The position numbers were made by a program, and so were the translations under genes. Below, in pieces: positions 35,979 through 36,295 of a stretch of DNA of 36,295 bases (the first letter of the stretch is position 1; the number at the start of each line of letters is the position of its first letter). Where the stretch lies: NCBI GenBank assembly GCA_964202965.1, contig CAXNKG010000032.1, positions 1 to 36,295 of the forward strand. Direction: 5' to 3'. The stretch is from CAXNKG01 sp964202965 (GTDB lineage Bacteria > Acidobacteriota > Vicinamibacteria > Vicinamibacterales > UBA2999). Under the pieces are notes generated by a model. It saw nothing but the letters and a program-made list of their open reading frames with translations, had not been told where the DNA came from and did no database searches.

Positions 35979-36295
35979 CCTCCTCGTCCTCCGAGCGGCG
36001 CGAGGAGGTAATGCCGAAGCTGCGCATCTTGCGGTACAGATTGCTTCGTTCGATGCCGAGCAGCTCGGCGGTGCGCGAGATATTGCCCTGCTGGACGGCC
36101 AGCGCCCTCAGGATGTAGTCCCGCTCGAATCGATCTCGAGCCTCATGGAGCCGCGTCGACGCCGCCACCGGCGCCGGCGCCGGCGCGCCAGACGTCAGCG
36201 TCTGGTCCAGGAACGACAGATCCCGCGACGAGATGCGATCGCCCGGGACCATGATCATCAGGCGCTCGACCAGGTTGCGCAGCTCGCGCACGTTG
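35971..36295 (-). CDS. NtrC-family sigma-54-dependent regulator, C-terminal fragment (window edge)
   Basis: About 107 codons are visible. The first, NVRELRNLVERLMIM, is the end of the AAA+ sigma-54 interaction domain, where the usual sequence is GNVRELRN. A linker rich in Ala and Pro follows. The Fis-type helix-turn-helix is at the end (RALAVQQGNISRTAELLGIE, RSNLYRKMRSFGI). The linker-plus-Fis layout resembles nitrogen-type response regulators such as NtrX. The receiver and most of the AAA+ domain lie outside the window, so its signal is unknown. The downstream PLP-enzyme gene overlaps it by 8 nt. Confidence 0.92.
   Translation of the reverse strand, partial: NVRELRNLVERLMIMVPGDRISSRDLSFLDQTLTSGAPAPAPVAASTRLHEARDRFERDYILRALAVQQGNISRTAELLGIERSNLYRKMRSFGITSSRRSEDEEGA

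Overview
The window reads as a piece of a GC-rich bacterial chromosome, most likely an Acidobacteriota genome of the Vicinamibacteria type. That placement is inferred from gene order, protein flavour and high GC; no rRNA or other decisive marker is present. About 29 kb is dense core genome and about 6 kb is accessory DNA in two islands.

Left island (1-3628). The end of an IS3-family element (1-146) abuts a 5'-truncated amidohydrolase gene. Three attC-like integron recombination sites follow (717-786, 1527-1595, 3003-3071). They separate small cassette-type genes: a DUF413/MaoP-like protein, three unknowns, and then a BrnT/BrnA toxin-antitoxin pair. No integrase is visible, so this looks like a cluster of attC sites without integrase (CALIN).

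Peptidoglycan recycling and synthesis operon (9529 down to 3686, minus strand): nagZ, ldcA, mpl, murB and a divergent murA with Asp in place of the catalytic Cys. A 38-bp gap holding a perfectly palindromic pair of TATAAT boxes separates it from a plus-strand set: a GHMP sugar kinase, a PolX DNA polymerase with PHP domain, and a small unknown protein. Both promoters place the transcription start at or next to the GTG start codon, that is, leaderless transcription. The same spacing (TAnnnT, 6 nt, start codon) recurs before several other genes.

Second island (about 12.55-15.40 kb). Three more attC sites (13516-13590, 14407-14475, 15116-15189) punctuate cassettes carrying a ParE/RelE-type toxin-antitoxin pair, a frameshifted unknown gene, and a PIN-domain toxin with a small partner. 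The island is bounded on both sides by inverted copies of an 8-bp short tandem repeat (GTGCGNNG).

Long minus-strand housekeeping cluster (32596 down to 15399). In transcription order: TPR/membrane protein, zinc-ribbon RDD protein, pgpA, cinA, plsY, gpsA, ftsY, ribD, ribE, ribBA, ffh, rpsP, KH-domain protein, rimM, trmD, rplS, rnhB, TPR protein, small membrane protein, thiE, RodZ-like protein, HEAT-like protein. It combines phospholipid synthesis, riboflavin synthesis, the SRP pathway, ribosome and tRNA maturation, and thiamine synthesis. Several spacers are filled by 7- or 8-bp tandem repeats that start at the TAG stop codon of the preceding gene, and two of these form long hairpins. gpsA has no standard start codon in the position its fold requires.

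Right end (32736-36295). On the plus strand lie a glutamate formimidoyltransferase and a MatC-type carboxylate transporter. On the minus strand lie a D-threonine-aldolase-like PLP enzyme and the C-terminal part of an NtrC-type sigma-54 activator, cut by the window edge.
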